A DNA stretch of 64,000 bases from an uncultured Lachnospiraceae bacterium (GCA_958428365.1 CAUAFT010000003.1:62001-126000), one strand, 5' to 3'. Positions 44,281-51,203 are shown, numbered from the stretch's first letter. The notes: generated from the letters alone by a model not told the origin. Made by a program: numbers and translations.

Positions 44281-44700
44281 TTATTCCCTTAGCTCCCATT
44301 CCTGCCAATTTGCATACTCATTTTTCACGGAAAACCGCATATTTACAAAATGCGGAGCGTTTTTTATCTCCTGCCACAGATCCGCATTCCTGACCTCTTT
44401 TCCGTCTGATTTTTTCCAGCCGGACTGCTGCCATCTATCCGGCAGACCCTGGTCCCACATATCCACGATGTATTTGTCGTCGGTGCTGATATAAAGCTCA
44501 CAGGGCTTTTTCAGGATTTTCATTGCTTCCACGATTCCCAGGAGAGCCAGCCGGTGGGCTGTTATGTTTTCCGCTTTCTTCGTGAAAGAATAAGTCGCGG
44601 GTCCTTTCCTGGTCTGGTATTCCACTACCCCGCATACTTTTGCATCCTTGGGTCTTATCCCATGGTAGGACTGCTTCAAGTAGATACTTACATCAAACAT
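44281..44700 (-). CDS. RNase H-like protein
   Basis: The 139-residue protein shows an RNase HI pattern: FDVSIYL with a first Asp, AHRLALLGIVEAMKILKKP with Glu, LYISTDDKYIVDMWDQGL with Asp, and the GKEVRNADLWQEI helix. The last catalytic Asp and the C-terminal helix of complete RNase H are not visible. It lies 4 bp after the HUH rep gene, so it may remove RNA primers or hybrids during phage replication. Confidence 0.72.
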   Translation of the reverse strand: MFDVSIYLKQSYHGIRPKDAKVCGVVEYQTRKGPATYSFTKKAENITAHRLALLGIVEAMKILKKPCELYISTDDKYIVDMWDQGLPDRWQQSGWKKSDGKEVRNADLWQEIKNAPHFVNMRFSVKNEYANWQEWELRE

Positions 44701-44704
44701 CGCT

Positions 44705-45442
44705 TCATTCCCTCTTTTTTATCCTCACTTCTTCGTAGTACAGGTAAGACATTCCTGTGAACTTGTTTACACCATATACTACGGAATCCGGTACTATGTA
44801 AAATCCTTTTGTTGGTTCTGGTCCATCCTGGATAATCTTTTCTACCGTCCTTCGGAAATAGATCTTTTTCTCCGGCTGGGGGCGTACAAGATTCTTTGAG
44901 GTGGAGTACGCCTTGGTTTCCCCCTCCGGATCCGCTTCCTCGTTTACCGGTTTCGTGATGTACTCTGCCAGGTTCTTAAATCCCCCGGCTTCATACGTCA
45001 AAGTGAAATCTACCCGTCCATGCTCCCAATTCTTCCGGATTATCAAATCTGCATCCGGTATGCGGTTTACAAGGATATGGATATGAGGACTTCCCCTCTT
45101 CCCGATCTCAACCCTCTTGACATATTTCAAGGGCTGACCTCTTTTTTTATAGTCCCGCCTGGTCTTGTCCAGGAACTTTCTTATGTGCTTCTTAACGGTA
45201 TTGATATCCAGTACCGTTCCTGCCGGATATTTGAGGGTGATCCAGTAATCGTTTTCCCCAAAGTTCAGCTTCATTGTCCTTCTAAGATAGTTTTCTCTGT
45301 TCCTCTGGTTCTGCTTCTTGATCTGCTCTGGGGTGGCTTTCTCCTTCTCTGCCCTCTTCTCCCCCTTGGCTCCATAATTTCCCTTGAATTTATATTCGTA
45401 TTCGATGGAATTTTTAAATCTCCATATGTATCTCGTGTACAT
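44705..45442 (-). CDS. HUH-type rolling-circle replication initiator
   Basis: In this 245-residue protein the HUH motif is in KRGSPHIHILVN (about residue 113), and the nicking Tyr region is NLAEYITKPVN (about 157). The family resembles the ORF2/G2P-like Rep group. It would nick at an origin and prime replication from the 3' end. No replicative helicase or primase gene is seen in the prophage, so this may be its main replication protein. Inverted repeats and a possible antisense RNA lie just upstream. Confidence 0.82.
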   Translation of the reverse strand: MYTRYIWRFKNSIEYEYKFKGNYGAKGEKRAEKEKATPEQIKKQNQRNRENYLRRTMKLNFGENDYWITLKYPAGTVLDINTVKKHIRKFLDKTRRDYKKRGQPLKYVKRVEIGKRGSPHIHILVNRIPDADLIIRKNWEHGRVDFTLTYEAGGFKNLAEYITKPVNEEADPEGETKAYSTSKNLVRPQPEKKIYFRRTVEKIIQDGPEPTKGFYIVPDSVVYGVNKFTGMSYLYYEEVRIKKRE

Positions 45443-45475
45443 CCCTGTTTCCTCTAACTTTAATATACTGATAGT

Positions 45476-45512
45476 GCAAGCAAAAAGGCTTAAAATCCGC
45501 CTAATTGCTTGC
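45476..45512. repeat. Hairpin in the rep leader
   Basis: GCAAGCAA (45476-45483) pairs with TTGCTTGC (45505-45512), and the inner AGGC pairs with GCCT. It is 34 bp upstream of the rep start codon and may be an attenuator or part of the origin. Confidence 0.65.
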
Positions 45513-45537
45513 TTTTCTTGCGCAGGGATGTTATAAT
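45509..45537 (+). promoter_or_regulatory. Promoter of a possible antisense RNA to the rep leader
   Basis: TTGCTT (45509-45514), a 17-bp spacer and TATAAT (45532-45537) point away from rep on the opposite strand. A terminator-like stem with a T-run follows at 45572-45599. Confidence 0.6.
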
Positions 45538-45572
45538 AAAAATATAAATTATTGTGTTTTGTAACATCCCTG
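45523..45572. repeat. Inverted repeat, candidate replication origin
   Basis: CAGGGATGTTA (45523-45533) and TAACATCCCTG (45562-45572) are perfect complements separated by 28 AT-rich bases. Such repeats beside an HUH rep gene are candidates for the nick site region. It overlaps the predicted antisense RNA. Confidence 0.5.
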
Positions 45573-45600
45573 GCATGTGTTCCCGCACATGCCTTTTTTC
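45544..45600 (+). ncRNA. Possible antisense copy-control RNA of about 55 nt
   Basis: The unit starts after the promoter at 45509-45537. It ends at GGCATGTG-TTCCCG-CACATGCC followed by TTTTTT (45572-45599). It is antisense to the leader between 45606-45833 and rep. Countertranscribed RNAs of this size control Rep in rolling-circle plasmids. Expression is not shown by the sequence. Confidence 0.5.
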
Positions 45601-45605
45601 TTTCC

Positions 45606-45833
45606 CTACAGCTGTCCGGCTTTTTTTCTTCGGTAAAGCTCTTCTAACTCTTTCATCGTGAACATATCCTCTATCTGCCCCAGCTTGTTTACGGCATCTC
45701 CATACACTGCCGTGGACAAGCCTGTTCCGTTAAAACGAAATTCTCCATTGTTGATCAAAGGCAGCCTGTAGCCCGCTCCGCCGGGATTCGCCCTGGTCAT
45801 CCGATTTGATGTGATCAGCTCTGCTGTTGCCAT
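45606..45833 (-). CDS. Phage protein, 75 aa
   Basis: It starts MATAELITSNRMTRANPGGA after GAGGGG, 10 bp after the hydrolase gene. It contains YRLPLINNGEFRFNGTGLST and a helical end. It recurs as an unknown in Clostridia phages. No function can be stated. Confidence 0.6.
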   Translation of the reverse strand: MATAELITSNRMTRANPGGAGYRLPLINNGEFRFNGTGLSTAVYGDAVNKLGQIEDMFTMKELEELYRRKKAGQL

Positions 45834-45843
45834 TTTTCCCCTC

Positions 45844-46416
45844 CTATTCTGTAGAAAAATAATGATCCCCTATCTTCTTCCACGGGGTTCCATGTTCCGA
45901 GTACCCGCCCTCCTTGAAATAAAGCAGTCCTGGGTAGCTCCTCTCTGCCAGTTCCATCTGTACCGCCCTGATCGTCTCTTCTGACGGTTCCACAATGGAA
46001 TCCATGTTCCCGTCCCAATAAGAGGAAAAGCGATAGGGTTGTCCAATGACTCCCGGTACTGTGTCAGGATATCCCGGATGATCCACCCGGTTTAAGATCA
46101 CGTCCGCTACCATGCGCCGCCCGTCCAGGGGCTGGTTCCCGGCTTCTGCCTCCACGCATATGGCCAGCAGCTCCATGCTGTCCCAATATTCCTCTTCGAT
46201 GATGTCCTCCGGCGTTACTTCATAAGACAGCGCAAGGACATCCTTTATCTTTTCTTTTTCAGATGCGGCGTCTCTGTTCTGGGCTTCCTCTGTTTCCTCT
46301 CCAAATTCCAGCAGGTCCTCTGTGATGCTTTCCCCAGTCTGGATTGTTAAGAGAAACAGCAGGATAAGTACGCCCAGAATCCAGTACTGGGCTATCCCTT
46401 TTCTGTCTTTTTTCAA
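45844..46416 (-). CDS. Membrane-anchored cell wall hydrolase, SleB/CwlJ-like domain
   Basis: A 190-residue protein from TTG 46416, which overlaps the previous stop (TTGA) and has AGGAG upstream. After a membrane anchor (AQYWILGVLILLFLLTI) and an acidic stalk comes a Hydrolase_2 domain: LLAICVEAEAGNQPLDGRRM contains the catalytic Glu region, followed by VADVILNRVDHPGYP and RFSSYWDG. This family includes SleB and CwlJ of spore cortex lysis and many phage or ICE hydrolases. Here it sits in the replication region, apart from the lysis cassette. Confidence 0.83.
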   Translation of the reverse strand: MKKDRKGIAQYWILGVLILLFLLTIQTGESITEDLLEFGEETEEAQNRDAASEKEKIKDVLALSYEVTPEDIIEEEYWDSMELLAICVEAEAGNQPLDGRRMVADVILNRVDHPGYPDTVPGVIGQPYRFSSYWDGNMDSIVEPSEETIRAVQMELAERSYPGLLYFKEGGYSEHGTPWKKIGDHYFSTE

Positions 46417-46646
46417 TCCCCTTCTCCTTCTTCCCGCTCCAGCGCCCATGAAATTTCGTGGTAGCCTGTTCTTTCCCCGTTCATAATTTCTGCCACCCTT
46501 CTTAATACTTCTTCTTTGCTTATGTCGATGCCAAATTCGTCTCTGGCAGAGAACAGTGCTTCAACGGCTTCACTTGGTCGGTCACATGTCAATGTGAACT
46601 CCTGTTCTTTCTGATTTCTGATGATTACTTTATATTGTTTTTTCAT
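46413..46646 (-). CDS. Small phage protein, 77 aa
   Basis: It starts MKKQYKVIIRNQKEQEFTLT after AAAGGAG. The beta-type N-terminus and helical middle (SEAVEALFSARDEFGIDISK) are unrecognised. Its stop overlaps the hydrolase start, so the two are coupled. Confidence 0.62.
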   Translation of the reverse strand: MKKQYKVIIRNQKEQEFTLTCDRPSEAVEALFSARDEFGIDISKEEVLRRVAEIMNGERTGYHEISWALEREEGEGD

Positions 46647-46671
46647 TTTTCTTCTCCTTTGCTTGTCCATT

Positions 46672-46693
46672 CCAGACCGCCTACGCGGTCTGG
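46672..46693. terminator. Perfect hairpin between small early genes
   Basis: CCAGACCGC (46672-46680), loop CTAC and GCGGTCTGG (46685-46693) overlap the stop codon of the upstream small gene. There is no T-run. It may be a processing or attenuation site rather than a true terminator. Confidence 0.4.
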
Positions 46694-46845
46694 TTTACTC
46701 TCAATGCGACGGATCTCGCCGCCTGCTCATTTAGTTTCTGACCGATCTCCTTCTTTTCTTTTTCTGTGAAGGTATCCCAGTCCTTCGGCTCCTGATCTCC
46801 TATTCTCACGAACATACTCAATTTGTATCCGTTCACTGTTTTCAT
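46681..46845 (-). CDS. Small phage protein, 54 aa
   Basis: ATG 46845 has AGGAGGCGG upstream. The product begins MKTVNGYKLSMFVRIGDQEP and ends with a helical part (TEKEKKEIGQKLNEQAARSV). It is a common small phage/ICE protein type without known function. It is the first gene of the rep-region operon. Confidence 0.65.
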   Translation of the reverse strand: MKTVNGYKLSMFVRIGDQEPKDWDTFTEKEKKEIGQKLNEQAARSVALRVNQTA

Positions 46846-46912
46846 TTCACCGCCTCCTTTTCTTAAGCCTATTCAACAGGCATGTACTTATTTCGCGGTT
46901 TTTTTGCAATGC

Positions 46913-46992
46913 TTGTCTTTTTTCTCCTCTGCTTCTATAATGTACTTACAGGTTCCCACCGTGGCTGGAGCCAAGTACCAATAAAGGAGCTA
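46913..46992 (+). promoter_or_regulatory. Promoter and structured leader, copy 1
   Basis: TTGTCT (46913-46918), 17 bp, TATAAT (46936-46941). The following leader GTACTTACAGG...CCAAGTAC can fold (GTACTT with AAGTAC, GGTTCC with GGAGCC). A very similar unit lies at 47458-47530 in front of a different gene. Confidence 0.7.
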
Positions 46993-46997
46993 AAATC

Positions 46998-47345
46998 ATG
47001 TTGAATAGACACAGTAAAAAATTTTTGAATTTTCTCCTCAAGTCCTCACCTGACTACGCAGACAGAGTTTACACTTACACCTTTATCGAAAATAACTTTA
47101 ACGAGCCTATCGAATCTGTGTTTGCGACTGTCCGTTATCTTGAAAAACTCGGATATTTGGAAATTGCAACCACTTCCCACAGTGGTACACATTTTGGGGT
47201 AGTTCTTACTGAAACGGCTCTGCATTATAAAGAATTTTCTCGCATCCTGGTAAAAGAGTTCTTCTTTAAAAGTATCTTTACTCCTATCCTTGTTTCCGCA
47301 GTAACAACGCTTCTCACATTGTATATAAAATCGTTGTTACTATAG
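46998..47345 (+). CDS. Winged-helix-like protein with C-terminal membrane anchor
   Basis: In this 115-residue protein the first 80 residues look like a winged helix (FNEPIESVFATVRYLEKLGYL and a beta wing). The end is one membrane segment (IFTPILVSAVTTLLTLYIKSLLL). It has an AAAGGAGC site and its own promoter, opposite to the surrounding early operon, so it is likely expressed in the lysogen. Function is unknown. Confidence 0.6.
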   Translation: MLNRHSKKFLNFLLKSSPDYADRVYTYTFIENNFNEPIESVFATVRYLEKLGYLEIATTSHSGTHFGVVLTETALHYKEFSRILVKEFFFKSIFTPILVSAVTTLLTLYIKSLLL

Positions 47346-47421
47346 ATGTGATCATGCTTATAAATACAATCCAGAGTATTTCAATAATTCTTTGGTTTTG
47401 TTTTTCTATTTTTTCATCCAC
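47314..47421 (-). CDS. Possible small membrane protein, 35 aa
   Basis: The GTG at 47421 has AGAGGTGAG upstream. The frame MDEKIEKQNQRIIEILWIVF, then ISMITSIVTTILYTM, has one membrane segment. It overlaps the end of the convergent plus-strand gene. Similar tiny membrane proteins occur in this early region (48371-48466, 48556-48681). Confidence 0.42.
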   Translation of the reverse strand: MDEKIEKQNQRIIEILWIVFISMITSIVTTILYTM

Positions 47422-47457
47422 TTTCTCTCACCTCTTTACTTTGTGTGGTTGACTTCC

Positions 47458-47530
47458 TTGCCTTTTCTCTTTTCCTCTCTTATAATGTACTTACAGGCTC
47501 CCGCTAGAGCTGAATACATAAGAAAGGACT
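47458..47530 (+). promoter_or_regulatory. Promoter and structured leader, copy 2
   Basis: TTGCCT (47458-47463), 17 bp, TATAAT (47481-47486), then TGTACTTACAGGCTCCCGC, nearly the same as copy 1 at 46941. Confidence 0.7.
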
Positions 47531-47806
47531 ATGACTATGAGAAATTCTATTATTGTTAATGTTACCGAGCTCCGTTCCATGCTTCAGGACATACGCCGTA
47601 GTGGTTGCGATTGTGTTTCCTTAACCATTGACGAAGCCGACTGCGCTGATGGTGATGTTTTTCCAACATCCATATCCTTTTCTGCTTGCAAAGGATACGA
47701 ACCTGACAAGTGGATTGATTTTGAACCGATCGATGCTGTTCCAAATGAATCCGAATTAAGCGAGAAATCATTGACTGCTTTTCATATAAGCAGTAACCTC
47801 CTTTGA
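47531..47806 (+). CDS. Unknown phage protein, 91 aa
   Basis: It starts MTMRNSIIVNVTELRSMLQD after AGAAAGGAC. It is acidic with no membrane segment, and contains GCDCVSLTIDEADCADGDVF. Expressed from promoter copy 2 and followed by a hairpin with a T-run (47837-47860). Function is unknown. Confidence 0.6.
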   Translation: MTMRNSIIVNVTELRSMLQDIRRSGCDCVSLTIDEADCADGDVFPTSISFSACKGYEPDKWIDFEPIDAVPNESELSEKSLTAFHISSNLL

Positions 47807-47808
47807 TT

Positions 47809-47946
47809 TTATCCAAGTCGTATTTTATAAAGAAGGCGTGGCATATTGTCACGTTTTCTTTTTTGGTTGAATCTCATTATCGTTTTTTTCAGAATTTTAT
47901 TTTCTCTTTCTGTAAGTCCTTCTGCTTTTATCTTTAAATTAATCAT
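47809..47946 (-). CDS. Small basic phage protein, 45 aa
   Basis: ATG 47946 has AGAGAGGTAG upstream. The frame reads MINLKIKAEGLTERENKILK, then a basic end with KRKRDNMPRLLYKIRLG. It is convergent with the plus-strand gene ending at 47806. A nucleic-acid-binding role is possible from charge alone. Confidence 0.5.
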   Translation of the reverse strand: MINLKIKAEGLTERENKILKKTIMRFNQKRKRDNMPRLLYKIRLG

Positions 47947-47990
47947 TCTATCTACCTCTCTATGCCGTTTGTGCTTGTATCATTTCAACT

Positions 47991-48191
47991 CTAAGGAAGG
48001 TCGTTAATTGTGAGTCCAGTTGTAACTTTTTCGCAACTGGACTCATATTTTTCAAAGTGATCTCCATTGCCATTTTCCCTAAAACTTATCGCATGATTAA
48101 TGCTCGTAGTATGTCTGCATTCTCCTCCAGCCTTGTGACAATTTGTCCTTTTGCATTTCTCGTCCTGTCCATCACACAAATAATATGTCAT
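47991..48191 (-). CDS. Small cysteine/histidine-rich phage protein, 66 aa
   Basis: It starts MTYYLCDGQDEKCKRTNCHK and has CxxxxxxCxxxxCxxxxxxC and His residues, likely binding a metal ion. This is a recurrent protein in Lachnospiraceae phages. It overlaps the upstream gene by 20 bp. Confidence 0.68.
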   Translation of the reverse strand: MTYYLCDGQDEKCKRTNCHKAGGECRHTTSINHAISFRENGNGDHFEKYESSCEKVTTGLTINDLP

Positions 48192-48360
48192 TATTACTGT
48201 TCTCCTTACGCTGTCTGCTTCTCTCCATCTTCTCCCTGGCGAGAAGTGTATCTGCGTTACTCTGCATTAAGATAAGTCCTATCTGATCTAACTGGACTAC
48301 GGTTTTAATAAATTCTGCAAGATCGACCTTATCATCCCGTTTTAATGTGTTGTCTGACAT
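48172..48360 (-). CDS. Small helical phage protein, 62 aa
   Basis: It starts MSDNTLKRDDKVDLAEFIKT after GAGGTG. It is amphipathic and helical with a basic end (KMERSRQRKENSNN). Unknown function, in the leftward early operon. Confidence 0.6.
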   Translation of the reverse strand: MSDNTLKRDDKVDLAEFIKTVVQLDQIGLILMQSNADTLLAREKMERSRQRKENSNNDILFV

Positions 48361-48370
48361 AGTTAACACC

Positions 48371-48466
48371 TCACTTTCTTTTCTTCCATCTCTTTAAAAT
48401 CATCACGATAACAATGATGTCCAGCAAGATAATTGCACCGTCTAAGGTCATTGTTATAACTTCCAT
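48371..48466 (-). CDS. Small membrane peptide, 31 aa
   Basis: ATG 48466 has a strong AAGGAGGG site. The product MEVITMTLDGAIILLDIIVI, then VMILKRWKKRK, is one membrane helix with a basic tail, similar in form to holin-like toxins. Confidence 0.55.
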   Translation of the reverse strand: MEVITMTLDGAIILLDIIVIVMILKRWKKRK

Positions 48467-48555
48467 TTTCTTCCCTCCTTCTCTTTCTGCTTTTCTATAT
48501 TGACAACGAGCCTTGAAAAAGATATCCTTTTATTAGAAGGGGCTTTCGCCCCTTC

Positions 48556-48681
48556 CTACTCAACCAGTTTTTCGATAAATTCGAAAATAGCTTGGATGAG
48601 TTGGATTAAGGCGGTGATGAGAACTATCGTTTCGAGGTGACGGTTCTCATCACTTTTTTTATGCTTCTTTTTCTTGCTCAT
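48556..48681 (-). CDS. Small amphipathic/membrane peptide, 41 aa
   Basis: ATG 48681 has AAAGGAGG. The product MSKKKKHKKSDENRHLETIV, then LITALIQLIQAIFEFIEKLVE, has a basic head and a hydrophobic helix. The coding DNA contains inverted GATGAGAAC/GTTCTCATC. It is the first gene behind the leftward promoter at 48716. Confidence 0.55.
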   Translation of the reverse strand: MSKKKKHKKSDENRHLETIVLITALIQLIQAIFEFIEKLVE

Positions 48682-48689
48682 TTGCTTGT

Positions 48690-48828
48690 CCTCCTTTCTT
48701 GTATCTTATGTTCACATTATAGTATCTTTTATTCATATTGTCAAGGCGTTTTGTAACTTAAATTCACTTTTTTTGTTGATTTTTTTTTTGTGAAGTGTTA
48801 TTCTTGAGAAAAAGAAGGGAGGATAAAA
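48690..48828. promoter_or_regulatory. Phage switch region: divergent early promoter and operators
   Basis: Leftward promoter: TTGACA (48744-48739), 17 bp, TATAAT (48721-48716). GTGAA/TTCAC half-sites lie at about 48711 (TTCACATT), 48766 (ATTCACTT) and 48792 (GTGAAGTG), around both transcription starts. They are probable binding sites for the repressor encoded at 48829. Confidence 0.7.
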
Positions 48829-49224
48829 ATGGAGACGATTAATGATCGTGTTAAAATTTTAAGAAAAAAATTAGAGTTAACGTTAGAAAAATTTGGAGAA
48901 AAACTTGGTGTTGGCAAAAATGCAATCAGCCGCATTGAGACTAAAAAAAATGGTGTTACAGACCAAATGAAGAAATCCATCTGTCGGGAATATGGTGTCA
49001 ACCCTGACTGGCTAGAGAACGGCACTGGTGATATGTTTATCATCCCGGAAGATGACACTGCTGCTCTGGTGTCGGAATTATTGGAGGAACCAGAGGACGA
49101 GTTTTATCAAATGATCTTAGAAGTGGTTCGCACTTACAAGCAACTATCTCCTGATTCCCGCGACGTGCTCCAGAAATTCGGTAAACAATATCTTGAGAAC
49201 ATGAAAAATCGGAAAGAAACTTAA
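48829..49224 (+). CDS. CI-like XRE-family repressor
   Basis: In this 131-residue protein an N-terminal helix-turn-helix (EKFGEKLGVGKNAISRIETK, about 20-40) is followed by a linker (EYGVNPDWLENGTGDMF, common in phage repressors) and a helical end. There is no peptidase domain, so induction would need an anti-repressor or host protease. It is divergent from the leftward early operon across the switch region. Confidence 0.88.
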   Translation: METINDRVKILRKKLELTLEKFGEKLGVGKNAISRIETKKNGVTDQMKKSICREYGVNPDWLENGTGDMFIIPEDDTAALVSELLEEPEDEFYQMILEVVRTYKQLSPDSRDVLQKFGKQYLENMKNRKET

Positions 49225-49240
49225 TTCTTTCCGATTTTTA
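49206..49240 (+). terminator. Terminator after repressor
   Basis: AAATCGGAAAGAA pairs with TTCTTTCCGATTT around a 5-6-nt loop, then TTATTT. It overlaps the repressor end. Confidence 0.85.
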
Positions 49241-49294
49241 TTTCCATTTTTCGACATTTATGTTACAATATTTAAAAATTCAAAGGAGAATGTT

Positions 49295-49669
49295 ATGAAA
49301 AACGAATTTTCTATTGGCAATCTTAACGATTATCCCATTGCCATCATCCAACATGTAGAATATAATTCTGGGGATTTTTCCTATCATCGTTTTCCTAATG
49401 ATAATTCAAAGCTCGATCTATTAAAACAACTTAAGATTTATTCCAAAACGGAATCCGTATGCCATCCGCTACTTTATAAAAAATCTTCTGGCAGTTTACT
49501 AGATTACTGTAACGTAATTGGATTTAACTTATATTCGGAAGAAGAACGTACTGCATTACAGCTTCTTATCGAGACTGTAAATTCTGAACTTATTATCCCT
49601 ATAAACAGTATTTATTTAAAGGAAATGCAAAAACCTTCTTTCGGAACTACTGCATACAAGGAGGGATAG
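49295..49669 (+). CDS. Unknown lysogeny-region protein, 124 aa
   Basis: It starts MKNEFSIGNLNDYPIAIIQH after AAAGGAG. It is globular with no membrane segment and not recognised. It is the first of three plus-strand genes (49295-51164) between two terminators, ending with a DnaQ-BRCT exonuclease. That suggests a functional set. Confidence 0.65.
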   Translation: MKNEFSIGNLNDYPIAIIQHVEYNSGDFSYHRFPNDNSKLDLLKQLKIYSKTESVCHPLLYKKSSGSLLDYCNVIGFNLYSEEERTALQLLIETVNSELIIPINSIYLKEMQKPSFGTTAYKEG

Positions 49670-49670
49670 T

Positions 49671-50210
49671 ATGGATTACAAAGATTGTTTTAACGAAAAA
49701 CTCAAAGAAATATTTGCGAAAATATCCAAGGATTTTTCTCTTCCTGAGAACACATTTTCCATTAAAGAAAATTATTCTAAAATTGGTGTAAATGCCGGTA
49801 ATTTAATCAACACTGAGATAGACATTCAAGAAAGTGCTTATCCATCAGACAGTTCGATTGCAGGTACATCATTAGTTCTTTATTTAAAACCCAACAAAAA
49901 CTATTACGAATTACTTATTCGCCGTGACCGATTACCCCATATCTCAATCCCAGACACTGCCAGAATCAAGGAATCTTCAGATAAACTATATGAACATATA
50001 CTTTTTAACTTCAATGATTCCTCTATTTATAACTTTGTTGAAACAAATATTCATTTTTGTCTAGAAAATTACACATCCTCGAATACTTTTAGTTGCTGTG
50101 CTCGCTACAAAGAATGTTCTGCTTCTGCAAAATGTGTGCATCCTAACACATTATATGCAAAGGGATGTCAATATAGGAAGAATCTGGAAGCTGGAAACAT
50201 ATTTTATTAA
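49671..50210 (+). CDS. Unknown protein with C-terminal cysteine cluster, 179 aa
   Basis: It starts one base after the previous stop. The C-terminal 45 residues contain FSCCARYKECSASAKCVHPN and LYAKGCQYRKNLEAGNIFY, a cluster of five Cys that could hold zinc or an iron-sulfur centre. A similar tail is known to me from phage-associated proteins of unknown role. The N-terminal 130 residues are not recognised. Confidence 0.65.
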   Translation: MDYKDCFNEKLKEIFAKISKDFSLPENTFSIKENYSKIGVNAGNLINTEIDIQESAYPSDSSIAGTSLVLYLKPNKNYYELLIRRDRLPHISIPDTARIKESSDKLYEHILFNFNDSSIYNFVETNIHFCLENYTSSNTFSCCARYKECSASAKCVHPNTLYAKGCQYRKNLEAGNIFY

Positions 50211-50228
50211 TACAAAGGAGATTTTGTT

Positions 50229-51164
50229 ATGTACGATTTTGTTAGCATTGATTTTGAAATTGCAAATAATGATATGAACAGCGCCTGCTCAATAGGATTG
50301 GTCTGTGTAAAGGACTTAGAAATCATAAATAAAGAATACTTTCTCATTAAGCCACCAACCGATATTTTTCTTCCCGAAAACACTGCTATTCACCATCTTA
50401 ACCTTGAGGATGTGAAAGACGCAGATAAATTTGATTCTATTTGGCAAAGGATTTCACACTATTTTAATGGAAGTTGCTATATCGTCTCTCATAATGCCCA
50501 ATTTGATATGTCCGTCTTGAGTGAATGTTTGGATACTTATAATATTGAAAAACCGGATTTCCAATATCTTAATAGCATCAGTTTTTCGACAAAAGTCTGT
50601 CATGGATGTGGACAATCTTTAGAAGATCGTTGTACTTTTCTTGGCATCGAAACAGAGCGGCATCATAATGCCCTTGCGGATGCAGAGATGTGTGCTCAGA
50701 TTGTAATTAAATCTGTGGAAAAATCACGTTTCAAAACAATCCATACATATCTGAAAGGATATTCAAGCGTTCCTAAAAGAAATTTTTCGGATTTGAAGCC
50801 TCGGAAAAAATTCAAGAAAGATAATAATATCCAAAAATTCCGTAGTATGAAAATATCTGACCTTACTCCACAGGATACAAATTTTGATCCAAAAAATCCA
50901 TTATTTGAAAAAACTTGTGTTCTAACTGGTGAACTAAAGTCACTCAGCCGCAGAGAAGCCGCTCAAAAAATTTTGGATGCGGGCGGCTTCGTAAAAAACA
51001 ATATTACTAAAAAGACTCATTTTCTTATTGTTGGAACCCAAGATAAAAAAATTGTCGGTGAAAACGGACATAGCTCTAAAGAACGTAAAGCCGAAGTTTT
51101 TAATGCTTCCGGTGCCAATATAAAAATTCTAACCGAAAACGATTTTCTAAAAATGTTAGTTTAA
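50229..51164 (+). CDS. DnaQ-like 3'-5' exonuclease with C-terminal BRCT domain
   Basis: In this 311-residue protein the DEDDh exonuclease domain (about 1-165) shows FVSIDFEIAN (Asp, Glu), VSHNAQFDMSVL (Asp) and HHNALADAEM (His, Asp). A basic linker follows, then a BRCT domain (about 232-310: KTCVLTGELKSLSRREAAQK and GVKKNxT-like FVKNNITKKTHFLIVG). It resembles epsilon-like exonucleases fused to ligase-type BRCT. Its place in a lysogenic operon suggests DNA processing in repair or defence. Confidence 0.85.
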   Translation: MYDFVSIDFEIANNDMNSACSIGLVCVKDLEIINKEYFLIKPPTDIFLPENTAIHHLNLEDVKDADKFDSIWQRISHYFNGSCYIVSHNAQFDMSVLSECLDTYNIEKPDFQYLNSISFSTKVCHGCGQSLEDRCTFLGIETERHHNALADAEMCAQIVIKSVEKSRFKTIHTYLKGYSSVPKRNFSDLKPRKKFKKDNNIQKFRSMKISDLTPQDTNFDPKNPLFEKTCVLTGELKSLSRREAAQKILDAGGFVKNNITKKTHFLIVGTQDKKIVGENGHSSKERKAEVFNASGANIKILTENDFLKMLV

Positions 51165-51169
51165 CAAAA

Positions 51170-51203
51170 AACCGGAAAGACCCTTAATCTTTCCGGTTTT
51201 TAT
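51170..51203. terminator. Terminator after the exonuclease gene
   Basis: AACCGGAAAGA (51170-51180) and TCTTTCCGGTT (51188-51198) form the stem, followed by TTTATTTTC on the plus strand. It also covers the stop of the convergent small gene. Confidence 0.88.

Noticed and set aside
44249..44360. Two similar palindromes (CGCATATTTACAxAATGCG) near the end of the RNase H-like gene
   Set aside because: One copy is coding sequence and only two copies exist; too little to assign a function.
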